Part shown: piece by piece, positions 8,944 to 18,230 of the stretch
Numbering within the stretch: the first letter of the stretch is position 1
Layout: each line of letters opens with the position of its first letter
Assembly (NCBI GenBank): GCA_947449315.1
Contig: CANFRC010000005.1
Coordinates: forward strand, 62,001 to 126,000
Direction of reading: 5' to 3'
Length of the DNA: 64,000 nt
Origin: Bacteroidota bacterium
GTDB lineage: Bacteria; Bacteroidota; Bacteroidia; 2-12-FULL-35-15
Position numbers and translations under genes: made by a program
The notes under the pieces: model-generated
The model's database searches: none
What the model was told of the DNA's origin: nothing
What the model saw: the letters and a program-made list of their open reading frames with translations, nothing else

Positions 8944-9684
8944 TTAGATTGCTTTTGCTTCCGTATGTAACAGCTCGATCAATTTCTCAGGAGTAGATGC
9001 ATCAATGAATTTGCAGTCGGTACGACCTTTTGATAAAGTGAATCCAGTAATAGAAGTTAATTTGTCAGAAGCAGATGCTGCAACAATTTCTAAGGGTTTA
9101 GAACGTGCTGCCATAATTCCACGCATGTTAGGTATACGCGCTTCTGCCATTCCTTTGTTTGCTGATATTACCATTGGTAATGGACATTCAACAACTTCAG
9201 TTCCCCCATCAATATCATGTTCAATCGTTGCAATGTTATTTGTAATTTCTAGTTTGGTAGCCATGGAAACGAAAGGCAAATTCAATAGTTCAGATAACAT
9301 TGCACCCACCATAGATCCATTATAGCTAATCGTTTCTTTACCAGCCATGATCAAGTCAAAACCTTTATCCTTTGCATAAGCAGCAATTAATTCTGCTACA
9401 GCAAATGCATCATTCGGCTCTGCATCAATACGAACGGCATCGTCTGCACCAATCGCTAATCCTTTTCTTATCGTAGCTTCACTGTCAGCTGCACCCACGT
9501 GAATAATAGTAACATTTCCACCTTGCGCTTCTTTTAATTCCAATGCGCGAACCAAGGCATACCACTCATCATATGGGTTGATAATAAACTGAACACCTGC
9601 AGTGTTAAATGTAGTGTCACCATTTGTAAAACTGATCTTTGTGGTGGTGTCAGGAACATTACTGATACAAACTAATATTTTCAT
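8944..9684 (-). CDS. etfB: Electron transfer flavoprotein, beta subunit
   Basis: AMP-binding partner subunit of ETF, 246 residues. It begins MKILVCISNVPDTTTKISF, has NPYDEWYALVRALELKE (the usual NP-D/E signature), the GADDAVRID segment and GKETISYNGSMVGAMLSELL. First gene of a two-gene etfBA operon. A TAnnTTTG-like -7 box on the minus strand at 9752-9759, with TTTG 15 bp further upstream, is a candidate promoter. Confidence 0.96.
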   Translation of the reverse strand: MKILVCISNVPDTTTKISFTNGDTTFNTAGVQFIINPYDEWYALVRALELKEAQGGNVTIIHVGAADSEATIRKGLAIGADDAVRIDAEPNDAFAVAELIAAYAKDKGFDLIMAGKETISYNGSMVGAMLSELLNLPFVSMATKLEITNNIATIEHDIDGGTEVVECPLPMVISANKGMAEARIPNMRGIMAARSKPLEIVAASASDKLTSITGFTLSKGRTDCKFIDASTPEKLIELLHTEAKAI

Positions 9685-10074
9685 AAAAATTAAAAATTAC
9701 TATTTATTTCTATTTATCCTCACAAGCAAAGCCGAAGGGTTTTAAGTGTCGCAAATTTAACAAAATAAGCCGTACAAAAAAATCATTTTTTTGAGCAAAT
9801 TCTGAAAGAAAAAGTAAGGGAGTTTTAATAATAATCTGTAAAGGAAACTTGGCCTTTTGACAATATTCTACCTTTTAATAATTCAGGATTCTATGTTAAT
9901 CGAACTTGCTATCGTTTCTTTTTTTATAAGACCAAAAAATAGTGTGGAATGTTTTTTTATTTTCACACACAGTATTGAAAGGGGATAAACAAAATATGTT
10001 TGTCGTATTCCAATAAAATCACTACTTTTGAATTCTCTTTTAGAGTTAGATACTACCAAATAAAAATAGATTAG
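9685..10074. other. Divergent intergenic region etfB / DUF4290
   Basis: 390 bp without a credible gene. It is AT-rich and holds a candidate etfB promoter on the minus strand (TAAATTTG at 9752-9759, TTTG at 9775-9778) and a well-formed plus-strand promoter at 9999-10030. The minus-strand open frame 9883-10218 overlaps the DUF4290 gene and has no family-like sequence. I see no conserved RNA structure here. Confidence 0.6.
9999..10030 (+). promoter_or_regulatory. Bacteroidota-type promoter for the DUF4290-murA genes
   Basis: TTTG at 9999-10002 and TACTTTTG at 10023-10030, separated by 20 bp, match both elements of the Bacteroidota housekeeping promoter (TTG at -33, TAnnTTTG at -7). The predicted start near 10037 leaves a leader of about 38 nt before the ATG at 10075. 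Confidence 0.65.
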
Positions 10075-10746
10075 ATGGAATATAACACTAGTCTGCCAAA
10101 AATGATTATTCCCGAATATGGCAGAAACATTCAAAAAATGATCGATTTCGCAATTGCCGTTGAAGATCGTGATGAACGAAACAAAGTTGCGCAAGCGATC
10201 ATCAATGTGATGGGTCAATTAAACCCTCATTTAAGAGATGTAACAGATTTTAAACATAAATTGTGGGATCATATTTTTATTATTTCTGAATTTAAATTAG
10301 ATGTTGATTCACCTTATCCAAAGCCTACCGCTGAAACATTTCAAACAAAACCCGATCGAGTGCTTTATCCGAGTAATGATATCCGTTACAAGCATTATGG
10401 AAAAACGGTAGAGCGTATCATAGCCAAAGGAAGAGAAATGCCGAATGGTGATGAAAAAAACGCATTGGTTGAACAGATCGCTAATTTAATGAAACGTTCT
10501 TACTTGACATGGAACCGTGATTCAGTAAATGATGAGGTGATCTTAAAACAATTGCAGGAGCTTTCAAAAGGGGAATTGGTATTAACTGATCCTTCAGCTT
10601 TAAGAAGCACTCAAACCTTTGTTCCTCGCTCTCCTTCTCCAAGCAGAGATGGTGGCAGAGACAAGAAAAAACAAAACAATGGTGGTGGAAAACAAAACGG
10701 TTTCCGTCAGAACAATAACAACCCAAAGTTTAAAAAGAGATTTTAA
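10075..10746 (+). CDS. DUF4290 domain-containing protein
   Basis: 223 residues. The first 180 form the DUF4290 domain, known almost only from Bacteroidota and of unknown function; recognisable parts are MEYNTSLPKMIIPEYGRNIQ at the start, then DFKHKLWDHIFIIS and DIRYKHYGKTVE. The last 40 residues are a disordered basic tail rich in Arg, Lys, Asn and Gly (RSPSPSRDGGRDKKKQNNGG), which could bind nucleic acid; that is inference. It is cytosolic (no signal peptide) and precedes murA, a neighbourhood common in the phylum, although a terminator hairpin separates the two. Confidence 0.9.
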   Translation: MEYNTSLPKMIIPEYGRNIQKMIDFAIAVEDRDERNKVAQAIINVMGQLNPHLRDVTDFKHKLWDHIFIISEFKLDVDSPYPKPTAETFQTKPDRVLYPSNDIRYKHYGKTVERIIAKGREMPNGDEKNALVEQIANLMKRSYLTWNRDSVNDEVILKQLQELSKGELVLTDPSALRSTQTFVPRSPSPSRDGGRDKKKQNNGGGKQNGFRQNNNNPKFKKRF

Positions 10747-10762
10747 CCCCTATTCCTTAATC

Positions 10763-10803
10763 AAAAGCCTCATCTGGAAAAATCCGAATGAGGCTTTTTT
10801 TAT
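10763..10803 (+). terminator. Rho-independent terminator after the DUF4290 gene
   Basis: 11-bp stem AAAAGCCTCAT / ATGAGGCTTTT (10763-10773 with 10788-10798), 14-nt loop, followed by a T-run. Confidence 0.85.
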
Positions 10804-10937
10804 TATTCTAATTAACAATGGATAGTTGGTAAAATGCTAAAAGGGTGGTTTCTTCAAACCTGTTTTAATTCGTACTTCGTAAATAAGATCCACAGGGGTC
10901 TATAGTTATCCATTTCTCAATTTGAAATTTATAGAAA

Positions 10938-12242
10938 ATGAGCGTATTCGAAATCATCGGTGGTAAAAAATTAAAAGGCGAAATTATTCCACAAGGCGCC
11001 AAAAATGAGGCATTACAGATTCTATGTGCGGTGTTGCTGACTCCTGAAAAAGTAGTGATCGGTAATATTCCGGATATTGTGGATGTAAATAAATTGATCG
11101 ATCTGTTGCGTGATTTAGGCGTAAAAATTGAAAAAACAGGGCATGAAGAGTATACCTTTCAAGCAGATAATGTCAATGTCGATTATTTAAATTCCGCTGA
11201 GTTTAAAAAGAAAGGTGGCAGCTTAAGAGGTTCAATAATGATTGTTGGCCCTTTGCTTTCACGTTTCGGAAAAGGATACATCCCTAAACCAGGTGGTGAT
11301 AAAATTGGAAGACGCAGATTGGATACCCACTTTATTGGTTTTCAAAATTTAGGAGCTAAATTCATTTACGATGATGAAAATGATTTCTATAAAGTAGAGG
11401 CAAGTAATTTAAAAGGATGCTACATGCTATTGGATGAAGCTTCTGTAACAGGAACGGCCAATATTTTAATGGCAGCTGTTCTGGCGAAAGGCACCACTAC
11501 CATTTATAATGCTGCATGCGAACCCTATGTTCAGCAATTGTGTAAAATGTTGAACAGAATGGGGGCCAAGATCACAGGGATAGGATCCAATCTATTAACG
11601 ATTGAAGGGGTAGAGTATTTAGGTGGTACAACACATCGAATGTTGCCCGATATGATTGAGGTAGGAAGTTTTATTGGTTTGGCTGCTATGACACAGTCAG
11701 AAATTACTATTAAAGATGTTCATTGGGATGAATTAGGTATCATACCAAGTGTTTTTCAACGATTAGGGATTAAATTAGAACGCAGAGGTGATGACATTTT
11801 TATACCTTCCCAAGACAGTTATGAAATAGATACCTTTATAGATGGTTCTATTTTGACCATTTCGGATGCCATTTGGCCAGGTTTTACTCCCGATCTTTTA
11901 AGCATTGTTTTAGTAGTAGCTACGCAGGCGAAAGGAACGGCATTGATTCACCAGAAAATGTTTGAAAGCCGCCTTTTCTTTGTAGATAAGCTCATCGATA
12001 TGGGAGCACAGATCATTTTGTGTGACCCACACAGGGCAACCGTGATCGGTTTGAACAGAGAACATCAATTAAAGGGGATCTCTATGACTTCTCCTGATAT
12101 TCGTGCCGGTGTATCCTTATTGATTGCCGCACTTTCAGCTAATGGAAAGAGTACCATCCATAATATAGAGCAGATTGACAGGGGGTACCAGAATATTGAT
12201 ACCCGCTTACAGAAACTTGGCGCACAAATTGTAAGGAAATAG
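10938..12242 (+). CDS. murA: UDP-N-acetylglucosamine 1-carboxyvinyltransferase MurA
   Basis: First committed step of peptidoglycan synthesis: transfers enolpyruvate from PEP to UDP-GlcNAc. The 434-residue product has the family start (GAKNEALQILCAVLLT, including the UDP-GlcNAc-binding KN pair) and RGSIMIVGPLLSRFG. The loop that carries the catalytic Cys115 in E. coli reads KPGGDKIGRRRLD here, with Asp121 in place of Cys. That Cys-to-Asp change is known in naturally fosfomycin-insensitive MurA enzymes (for example Mycobacterium and Chlamydia) and keeps activity. The only murA in this window. Confidence 0.95.
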   Translation: MSVFEIIGGKKLKGEIIPQGAKNEALQILCAVLLTPEKVVIGNIPDIVDVNKLIDLLRDLGVKIEKTGHEEYTFQADNVNVDYLNSAEFKKKGGSLRGSIMIVGPLLSRFGKGYIPKPGGDKIGRRRLDTHFIGFQNLGAKFIYDDENDFYKVEASNLKGCYMLLDEASVTGTANILMAAVLAKGTTTIYNAACEPYVQQLCKMLNRMGAKITGIGSNLLTIEGVEYLGGTTHRMLPDMIEVGSFIGLAAMTQSEITIKDVHWDELGIIPSVFQRLGIKLERRGDDIFIPSQDSYEIDTFIDGSILTISDAIWPGFTPDLLSIVLVVATQAKGTALIHQKMFESRLFFVDKLIDMGAQIILCDPHRATVIGLNREHQLKGISMTSPDIRAGVSLLIAALSANGKSTIHNIEQIDRGYQNIDTRLQKLGAQIVRK

Positions 12243-12269
12243 TCCGAAAAAAATTATAAATTTGTGCTT

Positions 12270-12842
12270 ATGAAAAAGATAAACATCATTTTAGTGCTTG
12301 CAGCTGTTTCAGTGCTTGCTTTTGGATTCATAAAAAGTGATTCTGCTGATCAGGATCAAAAATCAGGTGTTATTGTAGGACTTAATGTTGGTAACAAGGC
12401 CCCTGAATTAAAATTCAATGATACAAAAGGAAATCCTTTAGCATTGTCTTCGTTAAAAGGTAAGATCGTATTAATAGATTTCTGGGCTTCCTGGTGTGGA
12501 CCATGCCGTAATGAAATGCCAAATGTGGTTGCAAATTATACTAAATTTAAAGACACAAAATTCAATAAGAAAGCAAAAGGATTTACGGTATTCAGCGTTT
12601 CCTTGGACAACAACAAAGACGCATGGATCAATTCAATTGCTAAATTAGGAATGATATGGGAAAATCATATCAGTGATTTGGGTGGTTGGCAATCACAACC
12701 AGCTGCATTATATGGGGTTAATTCAATTCCTGCCGGCTTTTTGATTGATGAAAATGGTGTTATCGTAGCAAAAGGCGATGTGCTTCGCGGAGCAGGTTTA
12801 GAGAATGAACTTTCTAAGCTGATCACAACGGACGGAAAATAG
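12270..12842 (+). CDS. TlpA/ResA-like periplasmic thioredoxin
   Basis: Secreted thiol-disulfide oxidoreductase of the TlpA/ResA type, 190 residues from the ATG at 12270 (an in-frame GTG at 12264 is less likely). An N-terminal hydrophobic signal or anchor (MKKINIILVLAAVSVLAFGF) is followed by an AhpC-TSA/Redoxin-type domain starting NVGNKAPELKFNDTKGN. The redox site is WASWCGPC, and the family cis-proline loop is in GVNSIPAGFLID. It probably reduces or exchanges disulfides on the outer side of the inner membrane. It starts 27 bp after murA, so it may be read from the same transcript, and ends in a hairpin terminator. Confidence 0.9.
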   Translation: MKKINIILVLAAVSVLAFGFIKSDSADQDQKSGVIVGLNVGNKAPELKFNDTKGNPLALSSLKGKIVLIDFWASWCGPCRNEMPNVVANYTKFKDTKFNKKAKGFTVFSVSLDNNKDAWINSIAKLGMIWENHISDLGGWQSQPAALYGVNSIPAGFLIDENGVIVAKGDVLRGAGLENELSKLITTDGK

Positions 12843-12864
12843 TAATAGGACGGGTTTTCTTTTT

Positions 12865-12896
12865 AAGACAGAATTCAATAGGATTCTGTCTTTTTG
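12865..12896 (+). terminator. Rho-independent terminator after the thioredoxin gene
   Basis: Perfect 10-bp stem AAGACAGAAT / ATTCTGTCTT (12865-12874 with 12883-12892), 8-nt loop, then TTTG. Confidence 0.8.
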
Positions 12897-13029
12897 TTTC
12901 TGGGTATTTATGTCAAATTGTCTTATTATCTTTGATGGCAAATAATTTGAGAGTGAGAAGCGGTTTTAAAATCCTAACCTTGAAAAAGAAGAATTACGAT
13001 TTTAATTGAGCTGGGGTTAAGTAAAATAA

Positions 13030-13596
13030 ATGAGGAAAATAAAAAACATATTTAAGAAAATGAATACATCAGAAAGTGATAAAGTGAATGAGCAAAATGA
13101 AGAGCAAATTTCGCAAGAAGAAACAAATGGAATCGATGATTCTGAAAAACAAATTTCTGAGCTAAAAGCAAAAGCAGATGAACTCAATGATAAATATCTC
13201 AGATTGTATTCCGAATTTGATAATTTTAGGAAAAGAACTGCGAAAGAAAAGATCGAATTGATGCAATCAGCCGGTGAAGATGTTTTTAAAAGTATCTTGC
13301 CAGTTCTTGATGATTTTGAACGTGCTATCAAATCAAATTCCGAAACAACAGATATTAAAGCGGTGAATGATGGCGTCAATCTTATCTTCAATAAATTTAA
13401 AAGTACATTGACACAAAAGGGCTTGGCAGAGATGAATGCTGTTGGAGCAACGTTTGATGCAGATATTCATGAAGCGATCACCAATATTCCTGCTCCTTCA
13501 GACGATCTCAAAGGTAAAGTTGTGGAGGAGTTAGAAAAAGGGTATAGTTTAAATGGTAAAATCATTCGCTTTGCAAAAGTGGTGATAGGTAGCTAA
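13030..13596 (+). CDS. grpE: Nucleotide exchange factor GrpE
   Basis: Exchanges ADP for ATP on DnaK. 188 residues: an acidic, Glu/Gln-rich start, a long coiled coil (about residues 45-85, with LRLYSEFDNFRKRTAKEK, the family core), and a C-terminal beta domain with the GrpE end pattern VVEELEKGYSLNGKIIRFAK. Starts at 13030 and 13060 (Met11, MNTSESDK) are both possible; the second looks more like a usual GrpE N-terminus. It lies 109 bp before dnaJ, as is common. dnaK is not in the window. Confidence 0.95.
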   Translation: MRKIKNIFKKMNTSESDKVNEQNEEQISQEETNGIDDSEKQISELKAKADELNDKYLRLYSEFDNFRKRTAKEKIELMQSAGEDVFKSILPVLDDFERAIKSNSETTDIKAVNDGVNLIFNKFKSTLTQKGLAEMNAVGATFDADIHEAITNIPAPSDDLKGKVVEELEKGYSLNGKIIRFAKVVIGS

Positions 13597-13705
13597 TGTG
13601 TTAATTTGGAAATGTTTAATTGAATTACCATAGTAATTTGTTTTTCAGATTCCAATTTTTGTACATTTTCATATCATCAAATTAATAAATTTTCAAATAA
13701 ATAAG

Positions 13706-14863
13706 ATGTCTAAAAGAGATTTTTACGAGATATTAGAAATAACAAAAAGTGCGAGTGCTGACGAAATAAAAAAAGCATATCGTAAGATGGCAATCAAATT
13801 TCATCCGGACAAAAATCCTGGAGATAAAGCAGCAGAAGAAAAATTTAAAGAAGCCGCTGAAGCCTATGAAATATTAAGTTCACCTGAAAAGAAACAGCGA
13901 TACGATCAGTATGGCCATGCAGGCATGAATGGTAATGCAGGTTTTGGTGGAGGTAGAGGCGGTCAAGGAGGGTTTGGAGGAATGAATATGGACGATATTT
14001 TCAGTCAGTTTGGAGATATTTTCGGTGGACATTTTGGTGGCGGTGGCGGCGGTCGAGGAGGCAGAAGAGTAAATAGAGGCTCGAATCTACGTGTGAAAGT
14101 GAAAATGTCATTGGAAGAAATTGCGAATGGCGTTGAGAAAAAAATCAAAGTAAATAAATATGTTTCTTGTAAAACATGTAGTGGTAGCGGAGCAAAAAAT
14201 GGCTCTTCATTCAATACTTGTTCAACATGCAAAGGTTCCGGACAAGTGACTCGTGTTACGAATACCATATTAGGTGCAATGCAAACCACCAGCACTTGCC
14301 CTACTTGTGGAGGTGAAGGACAAAGCATAACTGAAAAATGTGTTCCTTGTCATGGCGATGGAATTATTCATGCAGAAGAAGTGATTAGCATCAATATTCC
14401 TGCAGGTGTTGCTGAAGGGATGCAATTGTCGGTTTCAGGAAAAGGAAATATGGGTGCTCGCGGAGGTGTTTCCGGCGATTTGATTGTTGTGGTAGAAGAA
14501 ATAGAGCACGAACATCTGAAGCGCGATGGAATGCATTTGTTTTACGATCATTATGTAAGTTTTTCAGATGCCGCTTTGGGAACTCAAATAGAAGTGCCAA
14601 CAATTGATGGGAAAGCAAAAGTGAAAATTGATGCAGGTACACAAAGTGGTAAAATACTTCGATTAAAAGGGAAAGGTTTGCCTGATATTAATACCTATGG
14701 TCGTGGCGATATTCTCGTAAATATTAATGTATGGACCCCACAAAATTTAACAAAAGACGAAAAGAAAATTTTAGAGGAACTGAATGAAGCAGAAAACTTT
14801 AAACCGAAACCGGGTAAAAAGGACAAAGGCTTTTTTGAACGCATGAAACAATATTTTGAATAA
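13706..14863 (+). CDS. dnaJ: Chaperone protein DnaJ
   Basis: Type I Hsp40 co-chaperone that delivers substrates to DnaK and stimulates its ATPase. 385 residues with all canonical parts: J domain with His33-Pro34-Asp35; Gly/Phe-rich linker (about 75-130, [14 protein letters not shown]); zinc domain with four CxxCxGxG repeats ([32 protein letters not shown]); and two C-terminal substrate-binding beta domains. The TAA overlaps the next ATG by one base (TAATG at 14861-14865), so translation of the ABC transporter ATPase is probably coupled to dnaJ. Confidence 0.97.
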   Translation: MSKRDFYEILEITKSASADEIKKAYRKMAIKFHPDKNPGDKAAEEKFKEAAEAYEILSSPEKKQRYDQYGHAGMNGNAGFGGGRGGQGGFGGMNMDDIFSQFGDIFGGHFGGGGGGRGGRRVNRGSNLRVKVKMSLEEIANGVEKKIKVNKYVSCKTCSGSGAKNGSSFNTCSTCKGSGQVTRVTNTILGAMQTTSTCPTCGGEGQSITEKCVPCHGDGIIHAEEVISINIPAGVAEGMQLSVSGKGNMGARGGVSGDLIVVVEEIEHEHLKRDGMHLFYDHYVSFSDAALGTQIEVPTIDGKAKVKIDAGTQSGKILRLKGKGLPDINTYGRGDILVNINVWTPQNLTKDEKKILEELNEAENFKPKPGKKDKGFFERMKQYFE

Positions 14864-15813
14864 TGAATAACATCCTATCTGCAAAAAATATTGTAAAGCG
14901 TTACGCCAGTCATACTGCATTGGATGATGTATCGCTCGATATTCCTAGTCAAAGTATATTTGGTTTGCTTGGACCGAATGGTGCCGGAAAAACATCTTTG
15001 ATTCGTATCATTAATCAAATTACCGGCCCTGATAGCGGAGAGCTTTTTTTTGAAGATGAAAAACTTTCTCAAAAACATATTGAGCAAATTGGATACTTAC
15101 CTGAAGAGCGGGGTTTGTACAAAAAGATGGAAGTAGGAGAGCAAGCCTTGTATTTGGCTCAGTTGAAAGGAATGAGCAAAGTTGATGCAAAGAAAAAGTT
15201 GAAATTTTGGTTTGAGAAATTTGAGATCGATGCGTGGTGGAATAAAAAAGTGGAAGAATTATCAAAAGGAATGCAGCAGAAAGTGCAATTCATTGTCACT
15301 GTTTTGCATGAACCAAAGCTATTGATTTTGGATGAGCCTTTCAGCGGATTCGATCCTATCAATGCAAACATTATCAAAAACGAAATTTTAAATTTAAAAA
15401 AACAAGGATCTACCATTTTGTTTTCTACCCATAATATGGGGTCTGTAGAAGAGTTGTGCGACAACATTGCGCTCATCCATCGATCGAAAAAAATTGTAGA
15501 TGGCGCTGTAAAAGAAATCCGTAAAGCATATAAATCAAATATCTACGAAATAGAATTCACAGGAACAATGATGAGTTTTACAAATTCATTATGGACGTTT
15601 GGGAAATTATTAGAGCATACTGTAGATGGTGATTATTGCAAAGCGCAGGTGCAGTTGGTTGGAAATTCAAAGTCCAACCAATTACTAGAATCTGTTTTGG
15701 CTGCTGTTGATATCCAGTCTTATAGAGAAATTGTGCCAAGTATGAATGATATATTTATTGCGAAAGTAAACGAAGAAAATGTTGTTGGAACACAAAGTAA
15801 TTTTACGGAATAA
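14863..15813 (+). CDS. ABC transporter ATP-binding protein (NatA-like)
   Basis: Cytoplasmic ATPase of an ABC-2 type exporter, 316 residues. Walker A GPNGAGKT at 37-44, signature LSKGMQQKVQ, Walker B LLILDEPFSGFDP and the switch His in STHNM are intact. The last 90 residues form the extra C-terminal domain (DUF4162 type) seen in NatA-like ATPases. The permease is encoded 12 bp downstream. This pair resembles the Na+-extruding NatAB system, but the substrate cannot be read from sequence. The start overlaps the dnaJ stop by one base. Confidence 0.92.
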   Translation: MNNILSAKNIVKRYASHTALDDVSLDIPSQSIFGLLGPNGAGKTSLIRIINQITGPDSGELFFEDEKLSQKHIEQIGYLPEERGLYKKMEVGEQALYLAQLKGMSKVDAKKKLKFWFEKFEIDAWWNKKVEELSKGMQQKVQFIVTVLHEPKLLILDEPFSGFDPINANIIKNEILNLKKQGSTILFSTHNMGSVEELCDNIALIHRSKKIVDGAVKEIRKAYKSNIYEIEFTGTMMSFTNSLWTFGKLLEHTVDGDYCKAQVQLVGNSKSNQLLESVLAAVDIQSYREIVPSMNDIFIAKVNEENVVGTQSNFTE

Positions 15814-15825
15814 AAAAGAAGTACA

Positions 15826-17193
15826 ATGAATAAAATTTTTCTCATCATAAAACGTGAATACCTTTCAAGGGTTAAGAAAAAATCATTTATTATCATGACG
15901 ATTCTTGGTCCTATTTTGATGGCGGGTATTGGAATTGTTCCCATCTATCTTTCCATGCAGAAAACTCAAATGCAAAAAATAGAAGTGGTAGATGAGAGTT
16001 TTTTATTTACATACGTTGATAAGTCAGGCGATACGAAAGGGTTGATTCCTGAAAAAGATAATGTTCATTTTGATTACCCTCAGATTTCATTGGATCAAGC
16101 TCGTCAAGGTTTTTTTGATACAGAATATGATGCTATACTTTGGATTCCACAAAATGTATTGAATGGTGGGCAAAAAGGCATCCGTTTAATCTATAAAAAG
16201 CAAATGAGTAATTCTGCTCAGTCCTATATAGAAAGCGCCTTAAGTAAAATGATATTTAATGTTATGCTTGCGAAGAATAAGGTTGATCCCAATTTTATTA
16301 AGGATGCAAAAGATAAAGCATCGTTCACCATGATCACTACACAGGTCGACAAAGATGGGAATGATAAAAAAACAAATACAGGTTTGTACACTGCAATTGG
16401 TTTGGTTTGTGCTTTTTTGATTTATTTTTTCATTTTCTTATATGGTGTGCAGGTTATGCGCGGAGTGATGGAAGAGAAGACCAGTCGTATCGTGGAAGTA
16501 ATTTTGTCTTCCGTAAAACCTTTTCAGTTGATGATGGGGAAGATTGTTGGAATTGCATTGGTTGGTCTGACACAATTTTTATTGTGGGTTATTTTAACAG
16601 GCACGTTGTATAGTATAGCAACAGTAACTATTTTGAAAGATGTAGACATGAAGCAAATTCAGCAGAAAGAACAAACAATTAAGATTGGTGCTGACCTTAA
16701 TTTTTCTGAAATGAAGCACAATGCCGATACAGGAGAAATAGCAAAGCTTTGGAATGATTTTAAAAGTGTTGACATCGTAGCCATATTACTGTGTTTTTTA
16801 TTTTATTTTCTTGTGGGATACCTCATGTACAGTGCTTTGTTTGCAGCTGTTGGTGCAGCTGTCGACAGTGAGGCAGATACACAGCAGTTTATGATGCCGA
16901 TAACGATTCCTTTGATATTGTCCTTTGTAGTTGCTCAGAGTGTCATTCAAGATCCGCAAAGTTCAATGGCTTTTTGGTTTTCTATCATTCCATTTACTTC
17001 TCCTATCGTTATGATGGTTCGACTTCCTTTTGGCGTTCCGGCCTGGGAGTTAGCCTTGTCAATGAGTCTTCTAGTTTTAGGCTTTTTATTTACAACTTGG
17101 ATTGCAGGCCGTATTTACAGAACAGGAATATTAATGTACGGCAAAAAAGTTACTTGGAAAGAGCTTGGTAAATGGCTTTTCTTTAAGGGATAA
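15826..17193 (+). CDS. ABC-2 type permease (NatB-like)
   Basis: Membrane partner of the ATPase just upstream, 455 residues. Topology visible in the sequence: a first helix at about 22-42 after a basic start (REYLSRVKKKSFIIMTILGP), a large soluble loop of about 150 residues, then a cluster of five helices from about residue 190. The segment MRGVMEEKTSRIVEVILSSVKPFQLMMGKI is the characteristic coupling helix of ABC-2/NatB permeases (shown here only for identification at about 207-236). A second soluble insert rich in Lys and Asp sits at about 265-310. Probably exports a cation or small toxic compound. Confidence 0.9.
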   Translation: MNKIFLIIKREYLSRVKKKSFIIMTILGPILMAGIGIVPIYLSMQKTQMQKIEVVDESFLFTYVDKSGDTKGLIPEKDNVHFDYPQISLDQARQGFFDTEYDAILWIPQNVLNGGQKGIRLIYKKQMSNSAQSYIESALSKMIFNVMLAKNKVDPNFIKDAKDKASFTMITTQVDKDGNDKKTNTGLYTAIGLVCAFLIYFFIFLYGVQVMRGVMEEKTSRIVEVILSSVKPFQLMMGKIVGIALVGLTQFLLWVILTGTLYSIATVTILKDVDMKQIQQKEQTIKIGADLNFSEMKHNADTGEIAKLWNDFKSVDIVAILLCFLFYFLVGYLMYSALFAAVGAAVDSEADTQQFMMPITIPLILSFVVAQSVIQDPQSSMAFWFSIIPFTSPIVMMVRLPFGVPAWELALSMSLLVLGFLFTTWIAGRIYRTGILMYGKKVTWKELGKWLFFKG

Positions 17194-17273
17194 AAAATGT
17201 ACATCGTCTCATGTGTTGTCATTAGGATAAATTTTATATTTTTAAATGAAACATTGAAATCGAAATATTTTTT

Positions 17274-18203
17274 ATGAGTAGAATAGCTGTTATTGATCTT
17301 GGAACGAATACATTTAACTTACTAATCGTTGAAGTTAATTCCGATAAATCCTATCAGCATTTATTTCAAACAAAAATATCCGTAAAGCTTGCAGAAGGTG
17401 GAATAAACAAAGGTTTTATTGCTCCGGTTCCATTTCAACGCGGTATCGATGCGTTAAAGAAACACAAACAAACCATAGAGAATTATACGGTTGATAAGGT
17501 TTTAGCTTTTGCTACGTCTGCTATCAGAGGGGCTTCAAATGGAAGCCATTTCGTGTCAGAAGCCATGCAGGAAACGGGTATTAATATCAATGTAATATCA
17601 GGTGACAAAGAAGCCGAATTGATCTATTATGGCGTGCGGTCAGCTGTTAAGATGGATGAGGAAACCTCTTTAGTAATTGATATTGGAGGAGGAAGTACCG
17701 AATTTATCATTGCAAACAAAAATGAAATATTTTGGAAACAAAGTTTTTTATTGGGTGCTGCAAGGCTGCTGGAAATGTTTTCGCCTGCTGATCCAATTAC
17801 GGATAAAGAAATATATGTCATTCATGATTATCTTCTAAAGGAACTTCAGCCACTTTTAACAGCTGTAAAAAAATATCCGATTACCGAATTAATAGGCTCC
17901 TCCGGATCTTTTGATTCTTTAGCGGAAATGGTTGCCTTTCGATTTTATTCTCCTGATATCTTAGTAAATAAAACGGAATATACTTTTGATCTAAATGAAT
18001 GTTCCATAGTGCTTGAGTCTATTCTCAGATCAACAAATGCAGAACGACTGAATATGAAAGGCTTGGTTGCTATGCGTGTAGATATGATAGTGATATCCAG
18101 TATTCTGGTAAATTTTATTCTTTCAACATTAGATATAAAGAAAATGCGCTTATCAACTTATTCTTTAAAAGAGGGTGTGTTGTATGAACTGATGAATTCG
18201 TAA
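17274..18203 (+). CDS. ppx: Exopolyphosphatase / guanosine pentaphosphatase family protein
   Basis: Ppx/GppA hydrolase of the ASKHA fold, 309 residues: only the two N-terminal actin-like subdomains, without the C-terminal HD-like domain of E. coli Ppx (about 510 residues). Phosphate-binding loops are VIDLGTNTFNLLI at the N-terminus and VIDIGGGSTEFII mid-protein; the end STYSLKEGVLYELM is typical. Removes terminal phosphate from polyphosphate, or converts pppGpp to ppGpp; the two activities cannot be separated here. It is 27 bp upstream of a sigma-54 activator-type response regulator, so the two are probably co-transcribed. Confidence 0.9.
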   Translation: MSRIAVIDLGTNTFNLLIVEVNSDKSYQHLFQTKISVKLAEGGINKGFIAPVPFQRGIDALKKHKQTIENYTVDKVLAFATSAIRGASNGSHFVSEAMQETGININVISGDKEAELIYYGVRSAVKMDEETSLVIDIGGGSTEFIIANKNEIFWKQSFLLGAARLLEMFSPADPITDKEIYVIHDYLLKELQPLLTAVKKYPITELIGSSGSFDSLAEMVAFRFYSPDILVNKTEYTFDLNECSIVLESILRSTNAERLNMKGLVAMRVDMIVISSILVNFILSTLDIKKMRLSTYSLKEGVLYELMNS

Positions 18204-18230
18204 ATTTGATCTGTTAAAATAAAAAATAAA

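Noticed and set aside
9883-10218. Minus-strand open frame of 111 codons at the etfB/DUF4290 gap
   Set aside because: Overlaps the start of the real DUF4290 gene and its promoter; sequence has no family character.
10480-10825. Extra frames at the end of the DUF4290 gene
   Set aside because: They overlap the basic tail coding region and the terminator; no start signal or family.
12257-12264. TAAATTTG, a match to TAnnTTTG before the thioredoxin gene
   Set aside because: It would start transcription on the ATG itself and has no -33 partner; AT-rich DNA gives such matches by chance.
12927-12934. TATCTTTG box 96 bp upstream of grpE
   Set aside because: Matches TAnnTTTG but no TTG lies at 17-23 bp upstream; kept only as a weak hint.
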